From assembly GCA_021173225.1 (NCBI GenBank), contig JAJOLK010000005.1:1-64000 (forward strand): 64,000 nucleotides of DNA, written 5' to 3'. Positions 34,942 through 45,371 of this stretch are shown piece by piece (position 1 is the first letter of the stretch; every line of letters begins with the position of its first letter). A model generated the notes under the pieces. It saw nothing but the letters and a program-made list of their open reading frames with translations. It searched no databases and was not told the DNA's origin. Source of the stretch: Phycisphaerales bacterium PN19_bin_20 (GTDB lineage Bacteria; Planctomycetota; Phycisphaerae; Phycisphaerales; UBA1924). The position numbers and the translations under genes were made by a program.

Positions 34942-35784
34942 TCACCGGCGGCGACGCCCAGCCGCCAGCCCGCCCAGGCACAGCAGCGCTATCGCGCCGG
35001 GGGTCGGCACAACGCCCACGTTGTCGATGCCGTAGAGCGGGTCGGGCGAGGAGTAGTTCTCGTTGTCCTTGAACCAGCGCAGCGTCAGGGTGCTGCCGGT
35101 GGTCCAGGATCCGATCGCAACGCTGCTGGCCGAGACTGTGGTGGTGAAGCCCGTGAGGGTCTGCGCGGCGGGGGCGAAGTTCAGGCCGCTGATATTCGTC
35201 CAAGGGCCCGCGCTGCCGAGCAGGCTGAAGAAGACCCGGTATCCGGGCAGCTCGCTCTCGTTGCCAGCGCGGAAGGGGCTGGCCCCGCCGCTCTGGGCCG
35301 TGCCCTCAGAGAGCGCCACAAAGTCGTAGCTGAAGTTCAGGCTCGTCAGGGCCGCGCCGCTGTTGTTGGTCATCGCCGGCTCGATGGCCGTGGCCCCCAC
35401 GCCCGTCGCCCCGGCGTTGCCGAGGATGCGGTTGGCGGTGCTGGCGCTGAACGCGGCGTTGCACCCGTAACCCGCGGTCGTGCTCGTTGAGCTCTGCGTG
35501 GCCGACGGCGTCACGCCGGTCTGGCTGAACGCGACGAGCGCCTGGTTGCGCAGCGTGAAGCCGGGCAGGGCCGTAGCGATCTGAGCGTTGGTTGTGGTGG
35601 CCAAAAACGTCGTGTTCCCGCCGGTGCCAAAGTAATGCCTTCAGCCCGTCGGGCGGGTCGTGTTGGCGGTGCCCATCGAGTTGAAGTTCTCGGCGTAACC
35701 GCCGGGCAGGAACGAGGCCTGGCCCAGGGCCGCCGCCGAACCGGCAGCAACAACGATCATCGAAGCAACAGCGCGCATCGACAT
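34942..35784 (-). pseudogene. exported PTPGA/PEP-CTERM-like protein interrupted by an in-frame TGA
   Basis: From the ATG at 35784, with GAGGAGG five nt upstream, the frame encodes a signal peptide (MRAVASMIVVAAGSAAALGQA) and AENFNSMGTANTTRPTG, then a TGA at 35641-35643. The same frame continues without interruption as RHYFGTGGNTTFLATTTNAQ and on through 220 residues to the sorting tail VVPTPGAIALLCLGGLAAGRRRR and a stop at 34942. In related proteins the PTG is followed by Trp, so TGG to TGA is the likely change. The full product would have about 280 residues and be a surface or secreted protein. Pseudogene, readthrough or a base-call error are all possible. Confidence 0.8.
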
Positions 35785-36026
35785 AGAAACCTCCTCAAGG
35801 TTCGAAGCAACCATCCCAATCTTCGAGGTCGCACCGCTTCGGCCACGAGCACGCGCCCACAGCTCAGGAAGCCGCCCCCATCCCCTCCGGCGGAACGCTC
35901 CGCCAGCTCCGCAGACATTGTGGCGTGCCGCGCACCGATCGCCACCGGCGCAGCGCTCAGATTCGTTCAAGGTGGCGCAAAGGCGTAGAACAAACCCGCG
36001 CGCCGGGGCTCGTTCGCGCCCCAGGC

Positions 36027-37457
36027 TTAGGGCTTCTGCCGAGCGCGGGCGAGGCCCCACGCCATCATCACCCACGCGCTGGCCATCAGCAGCGCGCCGT
36101 TGGCCTGGTGCGCGGTGCGGACCAGCAGCCGGACCGGGTCAATGTCCGGCGCCGCCGTCAGCGCCTCGGCCACCGGGGCGGCGATCTTCCGCGTGTCATC
36201 ACCCAAGTACGCCAGCAGCGCCACCCACCCGAGCGCAAACTGCACGCCCACCACGATCATCGGCACGTGCCCCACCCACCAGAGGCTCCGTCCGTGCGTT
36301 GGCTCGGCCTTCTTGCTCATGAACCGCGCGCCAACGAGCACCGCCGTCAGCACCGGAATAATCGAGAACCCCACGTGCGTCCACAGCGCGTGCGTGTGGT
36401 TCATGTGCCGGATCATCGTGCCCAGCGACAGCATGATCAGCAAGAAGCCCACCAGCACCACCGTGCCCCAGCGCGGCAGCTTGAGCGCTCCCGCCGACGC
36501 GTCACCGCGCCAGCGCGCCCACGCAACGCTCAGGCTCGCGGCGTACGCCGCCGTCAGACCCAAGAACAGCTGCCCGAGCGTCCCGTGTACCAGCACCATC
36601 CAGATCTTCTTGTCCTGCGTCCAAAGCCCCCCGAGCACGCCCTGGGTGATGACCAGCACCAAGAGCACGACCGCCGCGACCTTGTGCCAGGGCGTCGGGG
36701 CCCGCAGCAAAGAGAAGGCGCACAGCACCAGCGTTGTCAGCCCGACCATGCTGCCAAAGAGCCGATGCGTGTGCTCGAGGTACACCCGCGGGTTGTTCAT
36801 GAGCTCGAGGGGATAGAGGAACATGTTCCCGCCGTACGTCCCCGGCCAGTCCGGCACCGCAAAGCCCGACTTGCTGGTCGTCACAAGCCCGCCCAGAGCC
36901 AGCAGCGGGACAATCGCCGCGCACGCAACGCACGCAAAGCGGCATAGCCAGCGCTGAGCGCTTGGCATCTCCCGCGCGCCCCCGCCGCCAGCTCGCGCAA
37001 CTACCCCCGCCAGCAGCCCCAGCAACGTGCACCCGACCAGCCAGCCCCCGGCCATCAGAGCCGCGCCTGGCTTGACCTGCGCGACCGCGACCCCCGCCTC
37101 CATCGCCTTGGCCTTGGCGGCGGGGTCAGCCGCGACGCCGGTGCCCTCAGTAAGGAAGCTGAAAAGGACCAGCAAGTTGACCAGGCCCGCAACCAGCCCC
37201 GCCAGGGCCCCCACCGCTGGTCGGCCCGCCCCGGGAACCAGCCGCGTGCCGGCCCAAACGCCCACGACCAGCACCGCCAGCAGGACCGGCCCGGCAATCA
37301 CCGGCGGAAACATCCCCGTCGTCGCCGGCATGTGCGTCAAGAACCAAACCACCCACATTGCCACCATGACGGCAAAGCCAATGGTCAGGCCCGCACCGAG
37401 CAATTGTGCGGAAGGCGTTTCCTGTGGTTCGATACTTATTGGCCGGATCGTTGACAT
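36027..37457 (-). CDS. ctaA: heme A synthase (COX15/CtaA)
   Basis: Membrane enzyme that oxidises the methyl group of heme O to make heme A for the oxidase encoded downstream on the other strand. 476 residues, longer than typical CtaA (300-350), with an extra N-terminal hydrophobic domain of about 160 residues. The core shows GGLVTTSKSGFAVPDWPGTYGGN, then YLEHTHRLFGS, LVHGTLGQLFLGL, RHMNHTHALWTHVG and the late RTAHQANGALL, giving the paired heme-ligand histidines. It is divergent from the ACIII operon with a 307-bp shared control region. An upstream AAGG is the only ribosome-site trace. Confidence 0.92.
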   Translation of the reverse strand: MSTIRPISIEPQETPSAQLLGAGLTIGFAVMVAMWVVWFLTHMPATTGMFPPVIAGPVLLAVLVVGVWAGTRLVPGAGRPAVGALAGLVAGLVNLLVLFSFLTEGTGVAADPAAKAKAMEAGVAVAQVKPGAALMAGGWLVGCTLLGLLAGVVARAGGGGAREMPSAQRWLCRFACVACAAIVPLLALGGLVTTSKSGFAVPDWPGTYGGNMFLYPLELMNNPRVYLEHTHRLFGSMVGLTTLVLCAFSLLRAPTPWHKVAAVVLLVLVITQGVLGGLWTQDKKIWMVLVHGTLGQLFLGLTAAYAASLSVAWARWRGDASAGALKLPRWGTVVLVGFLLIMLSLGTMIRHMNHTHALWTHVGFSIIPVLTAVLVGARFMSKKAEPTHGRSLWWVGHVPMIVVGVQFALGWVALLAYLGDDTRKIAAPVAEALTAAPDIDPVRLLVRTAHQANGALLMASAWVMMAWGLARARQKP

Positions 37458-37529
37458 AGGTAAAAAGCCTTGCTATCTGTTTGGGCTTCGATAGGTTTTG
37501 GCCAAACCTTGGGGGATTCGTTCGGTTAC

Positions 37530-37559
37530 TTGCAAAGCGTAGGGAGGCTGTGCTATTCT
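37530..37559 (+). promoter_or_regulatory. promoter candidate of the Alternative Complex III operon
   Basis: TTGCAA (37530-37535) and TATTCT (37554-37559) are 18 bp apart in the divergent ctaA-actA region, about 205 bp before actA. A second candidate is TTGACA (37451-37456) with TATCTG (37474-37479), 17 bp apart, overlapping the ctaA start codon. Confidence 0.45.
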
Positions 37560-37644
37560 GGCACGCGAGGAATTGCGGCCCTGCAAGAAAGTTCGAGTCC
37601 GGCAAGAATGCCCCGAGGGGGGCCAAGTGGGCCCAGCGCGTCAA

Positions 37645-37692
37645 GGTTTGGATCGGTTGGGGTTTGGATCAGTCTGGGTTTGGATCGGTCGG
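37645..37692. repeat. 16-bp tandem repeat in the actA leader
   Basis: Three 16-bp units (GGTTTGGATCGGTYGG with few changes) and a degenerate fourth lie between the candidate promoter and the actA start, within the presumed mRNA leader. Confidence 0.85.
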
Positions 37693-37764
37693 GGTTGAAG
37701 GCGGTCTGGTTCAAGTCTGGTTTTGGTCGCCCGGGTTCGTCCTTGTTCCTTGGAGTAGCGACGC

Positions 37765-38457
37765 ATGTCGACGATTTTTCCAAAGTGGACCAACGGCCTC
37801 CCGACCATGTTGGCCGGGGGCGCGGTGACAACGCTCGCAACCGTGGTGGGCGGGGTGTGGTACTTTGCGACGCCCAAGTTCTGGGAAGTCGGGTACATGC
37901 CCGAGCAGCCCGGCGGCGGGTTCAACCACCAGCTCCACGTCGGTAAGCTGGGGATGGACTGCAAGTACTGCCACACGTACGTCGAGGTCTCGCCCGAGGC
38001 CAACATCCCGCACGTGTCGATCTGCTACGGGTGCCACAGCGAGAACAAGCTGCAAAAGTACGTCGACAGCCCCGCGCACCGCGAGAAGACCGAGTTTGTC
38101 CGCACGGCGTACAAGACCGACATGCCCATCGAGTGGAAGCGGGTACACAAGCTGCCCGACTACGTGCGGAACTTTCCGCACCATGCGCACGTGAACGCGG
38201 GCGTTTCGTGCATCAGTTGCCACGGCAACATCGGGCGTCAGCCCGTGGTGTGGCAGCACGAGAGCCTGAGCATGAGCTGGTGCCTTGACTGCCACCGCAA
38301 CCCCGAACCAACCCTGGTGGCCAAGGACCAGGTCACGCGGCTGTTCGAGGTCGAGCAGCAGATGGCCGACCCGGCGGCGATGAAGGTTGCGGGCAAGAAG
38401 TACTACGAAGAGCGGCAGATCGCGGCCCCCGAAAACTGCGGGGCGTGCCACTACTAG
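37765..38457 (+). CDS. actA: Alternative Complex III pentaheme cytochrome c subunit ActA
   Basis: 230 residues with one N-terminal membrane helix (MLAGGAVTTLATVVGGVWYFA) and five c-type heme sites: CKYCH, CYGCH, CISCH, CLDCH and CGACH. This is the ActA subunit, which sits on the periplasmic face and passes electrons from the quinol site to the terminal acceptor. Distal His ligands such as FNHQLHVGK and FPHHAHV are also evident. First gene of the act operon. Confidence 0.93.
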   Translation: MSTIFPKWTNGLPTMLAGGAVTTLATVVGGVWYFATPKFWEVGYMPEQPGGGFNHQLHVGKLGMDCKYCHTYVEVSPEANIPHVSICYGCHSENKLQKYVDSPAHREKTEFVRTAYKTDMPIEWKRVHKLPDYVRNFPHHAHVNAGVSCISCHGNIGRQPVVWQHESLSMSWCLDCHRNPEPTLVAKDQVTRLFEVEQQMADPAAMKVAGKKYYEERQIAAPENCGACHY

Positions 38458-38586
38458 TCGGACCGCTACGAGTAGTTGATCGATTGGTGTCGAGTGTTGT
38501 CGGGTGCGGGCGGGCATTGGCGGGTGTTGGCGGGGCGTTTGATGTTCAGCGCGGTGCTGACCTCTTGAAGTGCTTTGGATCTTCCC

Positions 38587-41500
38587 ATGAGCAACCACGA
38601 TCAATGTCCGACGAGCCACAAGCAAGGCAAGCCCGTGCACGAAGTGCCGCCGGGGGCGCTGGACGTTGCGAGCACGCGCGCTGAGGCGGTGGGCGCGGTG
38701 GCGGGGAGGAAGTACTGGCGCGGGCTTGAGGACGCGGCGGACTCGCGCGAGTTCCGCGACTGGATGGAGCGTGAGTTCCCCGCGGGCGCCAGCGAGCTGG
38801 ACGCCGGGGGCGAGACGCGCCGCAGCTTCCTTAAGCTGATGGGCGCGGGGCTTGCGCTGGCCGGGGCGGCGACGATGCCCGCATGCCGGCGGCCCGAGCA
38901 CAACATCTTGCCGTACTCGGCGCGGGTGCCTGAGGACGTGATCCCCGGCAAGCCACTGTTCTACGCCACAAGCATGCCGCTGCCGATGGGCGGGGCCGAG
39001 GGGCTGCTGGCCGAGACGCACGAGGGCCGCCCGACGAAGCTTGAGGGCAACCCGCTGCACGCGGTGAACCAGGGTAAGAGCTCTTTGTGGAGCCAGGCGT
39101 CGATTTTGAGCCTGTATGACCCTGACCGTTTGAAGAGCCCCGAGCTAGTCCGCTCTGCGGCTGGCGCGGAGAAAGAGAAGATCGTCGAGGCAACGTGGGA
39201 CGACTTCGCGGCGTGGAGCAAGGGCCACTTTGCCGGTCTGGACGCCGACGGGGGCGCGGGTCTGGCGCTGCTGATGGACAAGGGCGGCGGGCCGGCGCGT
39301 GAAGCAATGAAGGCCGCGGTGAAGAAGCGCTGGCCCAAGGCGCAGTGGGTGGCGTACGACGCGCTGGAGGATGCGGCGAAGGCCGCGGCTTTATCGGCGG
39401 CGTGCGGCGCTGGCGCGCGCGAGGTGCTGGACCTTTCCAAGGCCCGCGTGATCCTCTCGCTGGACCGCGATGCGCTGAACCTTGAGGCGGGCTCGCTGGT
39501 GGCGGCACGGCAGTTTGCCGCGGGGCGCGCGGTGATGAAGACCGCCGACGAGATGAACCGCCTGTACGCCGCGGAGAGCGGCTTTACCAGCACCGGCGCG
39601 ATGGCGGACCACCGCCTGCGTCTGCGCCCGAGCCAGATCTCGGCGCTGCTGGTGGCGGTGGCTGAGAAGCTCTCGACCAGTGACCGGCCGCTGGCGCAGG
39701 GCGTCTCGTCGGTCAAGGACAAGTTCAAGCTTGGCGGGGCTGAGGCGGGCTTTGAGCCAGCGTGGGTTGAGGCCGTGTGTGAGGACCTGCTGGCGGCCAA
39801 GGGCAACTCGGCGGTGCTGGTTGGCCCGGGCCAGCCGGCCTGGGCGCACGCGCTGGGCATGCTGGTCAACGCGGCGCTGGGCAACGTGGGCAAGAGCGTG
39901 CGTTACGTCACGGCCTTCGGCGATGCCGGCAGCGATGGGATCAAGGCCCTGGGCGAGCTGATTAAGGCGATGGACGCAGGGCTGATCAAGACGATCGTCT
40001 GCTTGAACGTGAACCCGTACTTCAACGTGCCGGGGTTTGCCGAGCGGTTTGCCAAGGTCGGCACGCGGGTCACGCTCAGCAATGACCTGGACGAGACCAG
40101 CTCAATGAGCACGTGGCGGCTGAACGCGGCGACGTATCTTGAAGCCTGGGGCGACACGGTGGCGTTTGATGGCACTGTCGCACCGATCCAGCCGATGATC
40201 GCGCCGCTCTACGGCGGCAAGAGCGAGGTTGAGACGCTGGCGATCATCACGGGCGAGAAGGTGACCGACGGGTACGAGATCGTCCGCAACGCGTGGCGTG
40301 CGGCGGTGAAGGCGCCGGACTTTGAGAAGGCCTGGCGCCGTGCGCTGTTTGACGGCGTGCTGGCGGGGGTCAACCTCGCGGGCGCGGCGGCGAGCTTCAA
40401 CCTTGGGCGTGCGGCCGAAATGGTGACGACCGCGACGCCCTTTGGCGGCGAGCTTGAGGTGGTCTTCTTGGCCACGCCGCTGCACGACGGGCGCTGGGCC
40501 AACAACGCGTGGCTCAATGAGCTGCCCGACGCGGTGGCGCGGGTGGTGTGGGACAACCCGGCGATGATCTCGCCCGGGACGGCCAAGAAGCTGGGGCTCA
40601 CGGCTCAGGACTACACGGCCAAGAAACCCAGCGGTGAGCTGATCGAGCTCACGTTGCAGAGCGCGGTGGTCGGCACCGGGGGCGGGCCTGTTGGCGCGAC
40701 CCTCAAGATCGCGGCGTGGGTTGTGCCGGGGATCGCTGACGGGGTGGTGGTGCTGCCGCTGGGCCTTGGGCGTCGGGTGACGGGCCTGGTGGGCACGGGC
40801 GTTGGGTTCGACACGTTCGCGTTCAAGCCGCTGGGCGGCTTTACGGGCACGGCGGGGCTCGAGCGTCTGGGCGACCGTTACGAGGTCAGCAGCACGCAGC
40901 TGCACGGGACGATGGAAGGCCGCGCGATCGTGCGTGAGATGGACCTGGCGGCGTACCGCAAGCACGGCGGCGGCCCGATTGAGACCCTGAAGGACGCGTA
41001 CGGGCGCAGCGCGAAGCTGAGCCTTGCGGAGCGTCTTGAAGGCAGCGAGATGACGCACATGCCGGCGCTGGTCAGCGCGTACGAGAACCCGTACAACGCG
41101 AGCAAGGGCGACGTGAACCTCACGCCGTCGCACCCGCCTTATGACCCGCGTCGCGCGGGCAAGCAGGGCGGGTTTGACGGGAAGCCGGCGTTCGCGGTGG
41201 GCCCGCAGTGGGGCATGTCGATCGACCTGAGCTCTTGCATTGGTTGCAACGTGTGCACGATCGCCTGCCAGGCTGAGAACAACATCCCGGTGGTGGGCAA
41301 GATCGAGGTGAACAAGGGCCGCGAGATGCACTGGATCCGCGTGGACCGGTACTTCACTGGTGCCGGTGACGCGAGCGAGCCTGACGGGATGGTGTACCAG
41401 CCGGTGGCGTGCGTGCACTGCGAGAACGCGCCGTGCGAGGTGGTCTGCCCGGTGAACGCGACGGTGCACGGGCCCGAGGGCCACAACTACATGATCTACA

Positions 41501-42219
41501 ACCGGTGCATCGGCACGCGGTACTGCGCGAACAACTGCCCGTACAAGGTGCGCCGGTTCAACTTCTTTGAGTACGGGGTGACGAAGTTCAACGGCGGGCT
41601 GGAGGACGGGATCCGCGAGAACACGCCGGAGTTCGTCAGCGAGCACCTGCCGGAGAACCAGGCGTTGATCCCGCCTCGGCTTCGCAAGAAGCTTGACGAG
41701 ATCGCGCGGCTGCAGAAGAACCCGAACGTGACGGTGCGGTCGCGCGGGGTGATGGAGAAGTGCACCTACTGCATCCAGCGGACCAACGAGGCCAAGATCG
41801 AGCTGAAGATCAAGGGTGAGCGCAAGAACGGTGAGACGATCCCCGACGGCTACGTGCAGACGGCCTGCCAGCAGGCGTGCCCGACCGGGGCGATTGCCTT
41901 TGGCGACATCCTGGACAAGACCAGCCGGGTGCACGAGGCGCGCGAGCACCACCGCACGTACGCGCTGCTTGGGTACCTCAACGTCCGCCCGCGGACAACG
42001 TACATGGCCCGCGTCAACAACCCCAACCCCAAGCTGCGTGCGCAGGTGGCCGACCCGTTCGAGCACGGCGGTGGGCACGAGGGCGAAGACGGGCTCAAGG
42101 GCGGGCAAGAAGGCAAGGGCGGGGCTGGGGGCAAGGGCCACACGTTCTTTGATCGCAGCAAGCTGCACGGCGAGGACGGCTACCGGCTGTCGCTGTCGGT
42201 GCTTGGAGGGCAGGCATGA
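38587..42219 (+). CDS. actB: Alternative Complex III molybdopterin-like/iron-sulfur subunit ActB
   Basis: 1210 residues, fused as in other ActB proteins: a molybdopterin-oxidoreductase-like N-terminal two thirds that lacks the cofactor ligands, and a C-terminal ferredoxin-like part. The N-terminal [19 protein letters not shown] is typical, followed by the twin-Arg signal [11 protein letters not shown] (78-88) for Tat export. Four iron-sulfur motifs appear late: [35 protein letters not shown] and CTYCIQ with [10 protein letters not shown]. The ATG at 38587 gives the family N-terminus; a TTG at 38575 is less likely. It overlaps actC by four bases (ATGA). Confidence 0.93.
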   Translation: MSNHDQCPTSHKQGKPVHEVPPGALDVASTRAEAVGAVAGRKYWRGLEDAADSREFRDWMEREFPAGASELDAGGETRRSFLKLMGAGLALAGAATMPACRRPEHNILPYSARVPEDVIPGKPLFYATSMPLPMGGAEGLLAETHEGRPTKLEGNPLHAVNQGKSSLWSQASILSLYDPDRLKSPELVRSAAGAEKEKIVEATWDDFAAWSKGHFAGLDADGGAGLALLMDKGGGPAREAMKAAVKKRWPKAQWVAYDALEDAAKAAALSAACGAGAREVLDLSKARVILSLDRDALNLEAGSLVAARQFAAGRAVMKTADEMNRLYAAESGFTSTGAMADHRLRLRPSQISALLVAVAEKLSTSDRPLAQGVSSVKDKFKLGGAEAGFEPAWVEAVCEDLLAAKGNSAVLVGPGQPAWAHALGMLVNAALGNVGKSVRYVTAFGDAGSDGIKALGELIKAMDAGLIKTIVCLNVNPYFNVPGFAERFAKVGTRVTLSNDLDETSSMSTWRLNAATYLEAWGDTVAFDGTVAPIQPMIAPLYGGKSEVETLAIITGEKVTDGYEIVRNAWRAAVKAPDFEKAWRRALFDGVLAGVNLAGAAASFNLGRAAEMVTTATPFGGELEVVFLATPLHDGRWANNAWLNELPDAVARVVWDNPAMISPGTAKKLGLTAQDYTAKKPSGELIELTLQSAVVGTGGGPVGATLKIAAWVVPGIADGVVVLPLGLGRRVTGLVGTGVGFDTFAFKPLGGFTGTAGLERLGDRYEVSSTQLHGTMEGRAIVREMDLAAYRKHGGGPIETLKDAYGRSAKLSLAERLEGSEMTHMPALVSAYENPYNASKGDVNLTPSHPPYDPRRAGKQGGFDGKPAFAVGPQWGMSIDLSSCIGCNVCTIACQAENNIPVVGKIEVNKGREMHWIRVDRYFTGAGDASEPDGMVYQPVACVHCENAPCEVVCPVNATVHGPEGHNYMIYNRCIGTRYCANNCPYKVRRFNFFEYGVTKFNGGLEDGIRENTPEFVSEHLPENQALIPPRLRKKLDEIARLQKNPNVTVRSRGVMEKCTYCIQRTNEAKIELKIKGERKNGETIPDGYVQTACQQACPTGAIAFGDILDKTSRVHEAREHHRTYALLGYLNVRPRTTYMARVNNPNPKLRAQVADPFEHGGGHEGEDGLKGGQEGKGGAGGKGHTFFDRSKLHGEDGYRLSLSVLGGQA

Positions 42220-43940
42220 GCGTCATCCGTCCTGATGAGACCACCGCGCGCGAGCTGGCGGGGATGCAGCCCGTGGGTCCCTCTGCGCGGCCGCTTGACC
42301 CCCGCACCGGCGACGGGACGCTGACCGAGGACAACACCAAGCGCGCGCCGCTGGTGCTCGGCGAGCGCGACTTTCACTCGGTGACCGAGACGGTCTGCGG
42401 GTACATCGAGAAGGGCCCGGGGCGCTGGTGGCTGCCGGCGTTCATTGGCGCGGCGCAGGTCGCGGGCCTGATGCCGATCATGATCATCTACCTGATCATC
42501 ACCGGCGTTGGCGTGTGGGGCCTGAACAACCAGATCGACTGGGCGTGGGACATCACCAACTTCGTGTTCTGGATCGGCATCGGCCACGCCGGGACGCTCA
42601 TCAGCGCGATCCTGTGCCTGCTGAAGCAGAAGTGGCGCACGAGCATCAATCGGGCGGCCGAGGCGATGACGATCTTCGCGGTCATCTGCGCCGGCACGTT
42701 CCCGGGCATCCACGTCGGGCGGGTGTGGATGTCGTGGATGCTGTTCCCGATCCCCAATTCCAACGCGATCTGGAGCAACTTCTCCAGCCCGCTGCTGTGG
42801 GACGTCTTTGCCGTCAGCACCTACGCGACGGTCTCGGCGCTGTTCTGGTACATGGGCATGATCCCCGACTTTGCGACGCTGCGCGACCGGGCCGCGCTGC
42901 GGCTGCTGGGCGACAAGGACCGCGCGCCGCGCCTGCCGATTGTCGGCGTCAAGGTCGATCAGGTTCGCGCGATGGTCTACGGGCTTCTGAGCGGGGGCTG
43001 GCGCTTCAGCGCCCGGCACTGGCAGAACTACGAGAAGGCGTACCTGATGCTCGCGGGCGTCAGCACCCCGCTGGTGCTCAGCGTGCACTCGATCGTGTCG
43101 TTCGACTTTGCCACCAGCATCCTGCCGGGCTGGCACACAACGATCTTCCCGCCCTACTTCGTGGCCGGCGCGATCTTTGGCGGGTTCGCCATGGTGCTGC
43201 TGCTGCTGATCCCCTCGCGCGAGCTGTGCCCGGGGATGAAGGACTTCATCACCAGACGCCACCTTGAGAACATGGCCAAGATCATCCTGCTCACGGGCAT
43301 GATGGTCGGGTTCGCCTACTTCATGGAGTTCTTCATCGCGGCGTACTCGGCCAACAAGTATGAGATCGACGTCTTTGTCTACAACCGCCTCATGCCCCCG
43401 TTCGCCAGCGAGTGGTTCGGAACTCACCGCTTCGCGCCCTACTGGTGGGCGTACTGGGCGATGATCTTCTGCAACGTGGTGACCCCGCAGGTCTTCTGGT
43501 TCAAGAAGCTCCGCCAGAACATCGGGGTCATCTTCACCGTCGCGGCGTTTGTGACCGTCGGTATGTGGTTCGAGCGGTTCGTGATCATCGTCACCAGCCT
43601 GCACCGGGCCTTCCTGCCCGGCGAGTGGCACATGTTCTTCCCCACGGCGGTGGACATCCTGACGTTCGTCGGCTCGTGCGGGACGTTCTTGACGCTTTAC
43701 CTGCTGTTTATGAGGTTCCTGCCACAGTTCGCGATGAGCGAGATCAAGGCCGTCATGCCGCAGGCTGACCCGCACTACTACGGGCACCGCGGCGGCGGTC
43801 AAGCGCACGGGCATGGTGACGGTCAAGACCACGGGCCCGATCATGGTGGTGGTGGTGGCGGTGGCGGTGGCGGTCATGCGGCGGGTGTGAAGCACGACCC
43901 TGCGGGCCCCGGCTCGCCGACAACCGGAGGTGCGGCGTGA
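42216..43940 (+). CDS. actC: Alternative Complex III NrfD-like quinol-binding membrane subunit ActC
   Basis: 574 residues with about ten hydrophobic segments, NrfD/PsrC family. Motifs include [79 protein letters not shown] and [20 protein letters not shown]. It would hold a quinol site and a putative proton path. The C-terminus is a His/Gly-rich tail ([26 protein letters not shown] region). The start ATG overlaps actB's TGA. Confidence 0.92.
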   Translation: MSVIRPDETTARELAGMQPVGPSARPLDPRTGDGTLTEDNTKRAPLVLGERDFHSVTETVCGYIEKGPGRWWLPAFIGAAQVAGLMPIMIIYLIITGVGVWGLNNQIDWAWDITNFVFWIGIGHAGTLISAILCLLKQKWRTSINRAAEAMTIFAVICAGTFPGIHVGRVWMSWMLFPIPNSNAIWSNFSSPLLWDVFAVSTYATVSALFWYMGMIPDFATLRDRAALRLLGDKDRAPRLPIVGVKVDQVRAMVYGLLSGGWRFSARHWQNYEKAYLMLAGVSTPLVLSVHSIVSFDFATSILPGWHTTIFPPYFVAGAIFGGFAMVLLLLIPSRELCPGMKDFITRRHLENMAKIILLTGMMVGFAYFMEFFIAAYSANKYEIDVFVYNRLMPPFASEWFGTHRFAPYWWAYWAMIFCNVVTPQVFWFKKLRQNIGVIFTVAAFVTVGMWFERFVIIVTSLHRAFLPGEWHMFFPTAVDILTFVGSCGTFLTLYLLFMRFLPQFAMSEIKAVMPQADPHYYGHRGGGQAHGHGDGQDHGPDHGGGGGGGGGGHAAGVKHDPAGPGSPTTGGAA

Positions 43941-44500
43941 GCAGCAAGCGAATCTACAAGACCGAGGCGGGCGCGACGGTGCACGGGGTGATGGCCGAGT
44001 TTGCCAACCCCGGCGACCTCTACCACGCCGCCGAGATAGTCCGCGACGCGGGCGTGCGCGACTGGGACGTGTACTCGCCGTTCCCGATCCACGGGATCGA
44101 GGAGGCGATGGGCTTGAAGGCGAACCGCTTGCCGCTGATTGTCGGGGTCGTGGGCCTGACGATGGCGTGCGTGGGCTTTGGCTTCCAGTACTATGTGCGC
44201 GCGGTGGAGTATCCGATCGTGCACCAGGGCAAGCCGCCGGACTCGTGGCAGGTGCTCGTGCCGGTGACATTCGAGCTGGGCGTGCTGTTCACGGCTTTTA
44301 CGTGCATCCTGGGCATGTTCATCTTCAACCGCCTGCCTATGTGGCACCACCCGCTGCTGAAAAAGGAACGGTTCCTGCGGACCAGCGACGATCGGTTCAT
44401 CATCGCGGTCGAGGCGAGTGACCCGAAGTTCGTGCCACAAGAGACGCGCGAGATGCTGCTCAAGGCCGGGGCGACGCGGGTTGAGCTGGTCGAGGAGTAG
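43937..44500 (+). CDS. actD: Alternative Complex III subunit ActD (DUF3341)
   Basis: 187 residues. The N-terminal soluble part ([38 protein letters not shown]) is the DUF3341 pattern, followed by two membrane helices ([21 protein letters not shown] and [20 protein letters not shown]) and a C-terminal soluble segment. The GTG start overlaps the actC stop (GTGA), indicating coupling. Confidence 0.92.
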   Translation: MSSKRIYKTEAGATVHGVMAEFANPGDLYHAAEIVRDAGVRDWDVYSPFPIHGIEEAMGLKANRLPLIVGVVGLTMACVGFGFQYYVRAVEYPIVHQGKPPDSWQVLVPVTFELGVLFTAFTCILGMFIFNRLPMWHHPLLKKERFLRTSDDRFIIAVEASDPKFVPQETREMLLKAGATRVELVEE

Positions 44501-44504
44501 CGAC

Positions 44505-44583
44505 GAGTGACGAGCGTCGAGCGGTGAGTGGCGAGCGGTGAGCGACGAGTGGTGAGCGACGAGTGTCGAGCGGCGAGCGAAGC
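44505..44583. repeat. degenerate GTGAGCGACGA-type repeats between actD and actE
   Basis: Short interleaved GAGCGACGAGTG/GTGAGCGGCGAG units with a 9-10 bp rhythm fill the gap between actD and actE. A related patch lies after coxB. The sequence is purine-rich and, read on the opposite strand, would code for SSLTTRHS-like runs. Confidence 0.7.
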
Positions 44584-44612
44584 GGTTGGGCTGGACGGAC
44601 AGGACACAAGTG

Positions 44613-45371
44613 ATGCCAATGAGCATGAAGATTGCAAACACCACGATCGCGATGCTGGTCCTCGCCAGCGTGGCAGCGTTCGGCGGCGGGTGCCGTGGCG
44701 ACCGCAGCTCGTCGCGTCCGCGGCAGTTCATCCCCGACATGGACGACTCTCCGAAGTTCAAGCCGCAGACCAAGACGCCGTTCTTTGCCGACGGCCGCGC
44801 GATGCGCTCGCCGGTGCAAGGGACAGTCGCCTTCGGCGTGCTGCCCGATCCGGCGGCCAAGGGGCGCGAGCACTATTTGAAGGAGGACGACGCGTTCTTC
44901 AGGGGCAAGGGCGGCGACGGCGCATTCCTGACGACGATCCCCGCTGGCGTGACACTCGACCAGGCGGCGCTAGAGCGCGGGCAGGAGCGCTTCAACGTCT
45001 ACTGCGCCTCGTGCCACGGGTACGACGGGTTGGGAAAGGGCACAGTCGGCAAGCAGTGGTCGTACGGCTTGCCCAACTTCCTTGACCCGAAGTACTGGGA
45101 CCTAAAGGTGGACGCGGAGAAGTCCCGCGACGGGTACATCTTCCATGTGATCCGCAACGGGGTTGCGGCACCTGACGGCTCCCTGTTGATGCCGGCGTAC
45201 GGCTACAGCGTGCGGCCCGAGGACGCGTGGAAGATCGTGGCGTACATCCGCTCGATCCAGGAGGCCAGCCGCGGCAGCCTGCAGGATCTGCCCGAGGCCG
45301 AGCGTCAGCGCTTACAGCAGAACCGACCTAAGACTCCTGGGGCTGCGCCCGCGGCCGGAGGTGAGAAATGA
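44613..45371 (+). CDS. actE: Alternative Complex III monoheme cytochrome c subunit ActE
   Basis: 252 residues from the first of three closely spaced ATGs (44613, 44619, 44625). A hydrophobic leader ends in VAAFGGGC, a lipobox, so the protein is probably a lipoprotein anchored by the Cys. One heme site CASCH with downstream MPAYGYSV as the likely Met ligand. ActE carries electrons towards the oxidase. It overlaps actF by four bases (ATGA). Confidence 0.9.
   Translation: MPMSMKIANTTIAMLVLASVAAFGGGCRGDRSSSRPRQFIPDMDDSPKFKPQTKTPFFADGRAMRSPVQGTVAFGVLPDPAAKGREHYLKEDDAFFRGKGGDGAFLTTIPAGVTLDQAALERGQERFNVYCASCHGYDGLGKGTVGKQWSYGLPNFLDPKYWDLKVDAEKSRDGYIFHVIRNGVAAPDGSLLMPAYGYSVRPEDAWKIVAYIRSIQEASRGSLQDLPEAERQRLQQNRPKTPGAAPAAGGEK

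Noticed and set aside
34942-35784. Alternative genetic code in which TGA encodes Trp
   Set aside because: TGA is used as a normal stop in many intact genes of the window (for example the secretin, actB, actC), and TGG is common.
42180-44270. A 696-codon minus-strand frame opposite actC/actD
   Set aside because: Shadow of NrfD-like and DUF3341 genes; Arg/His/Asp-rich, no domain seen.
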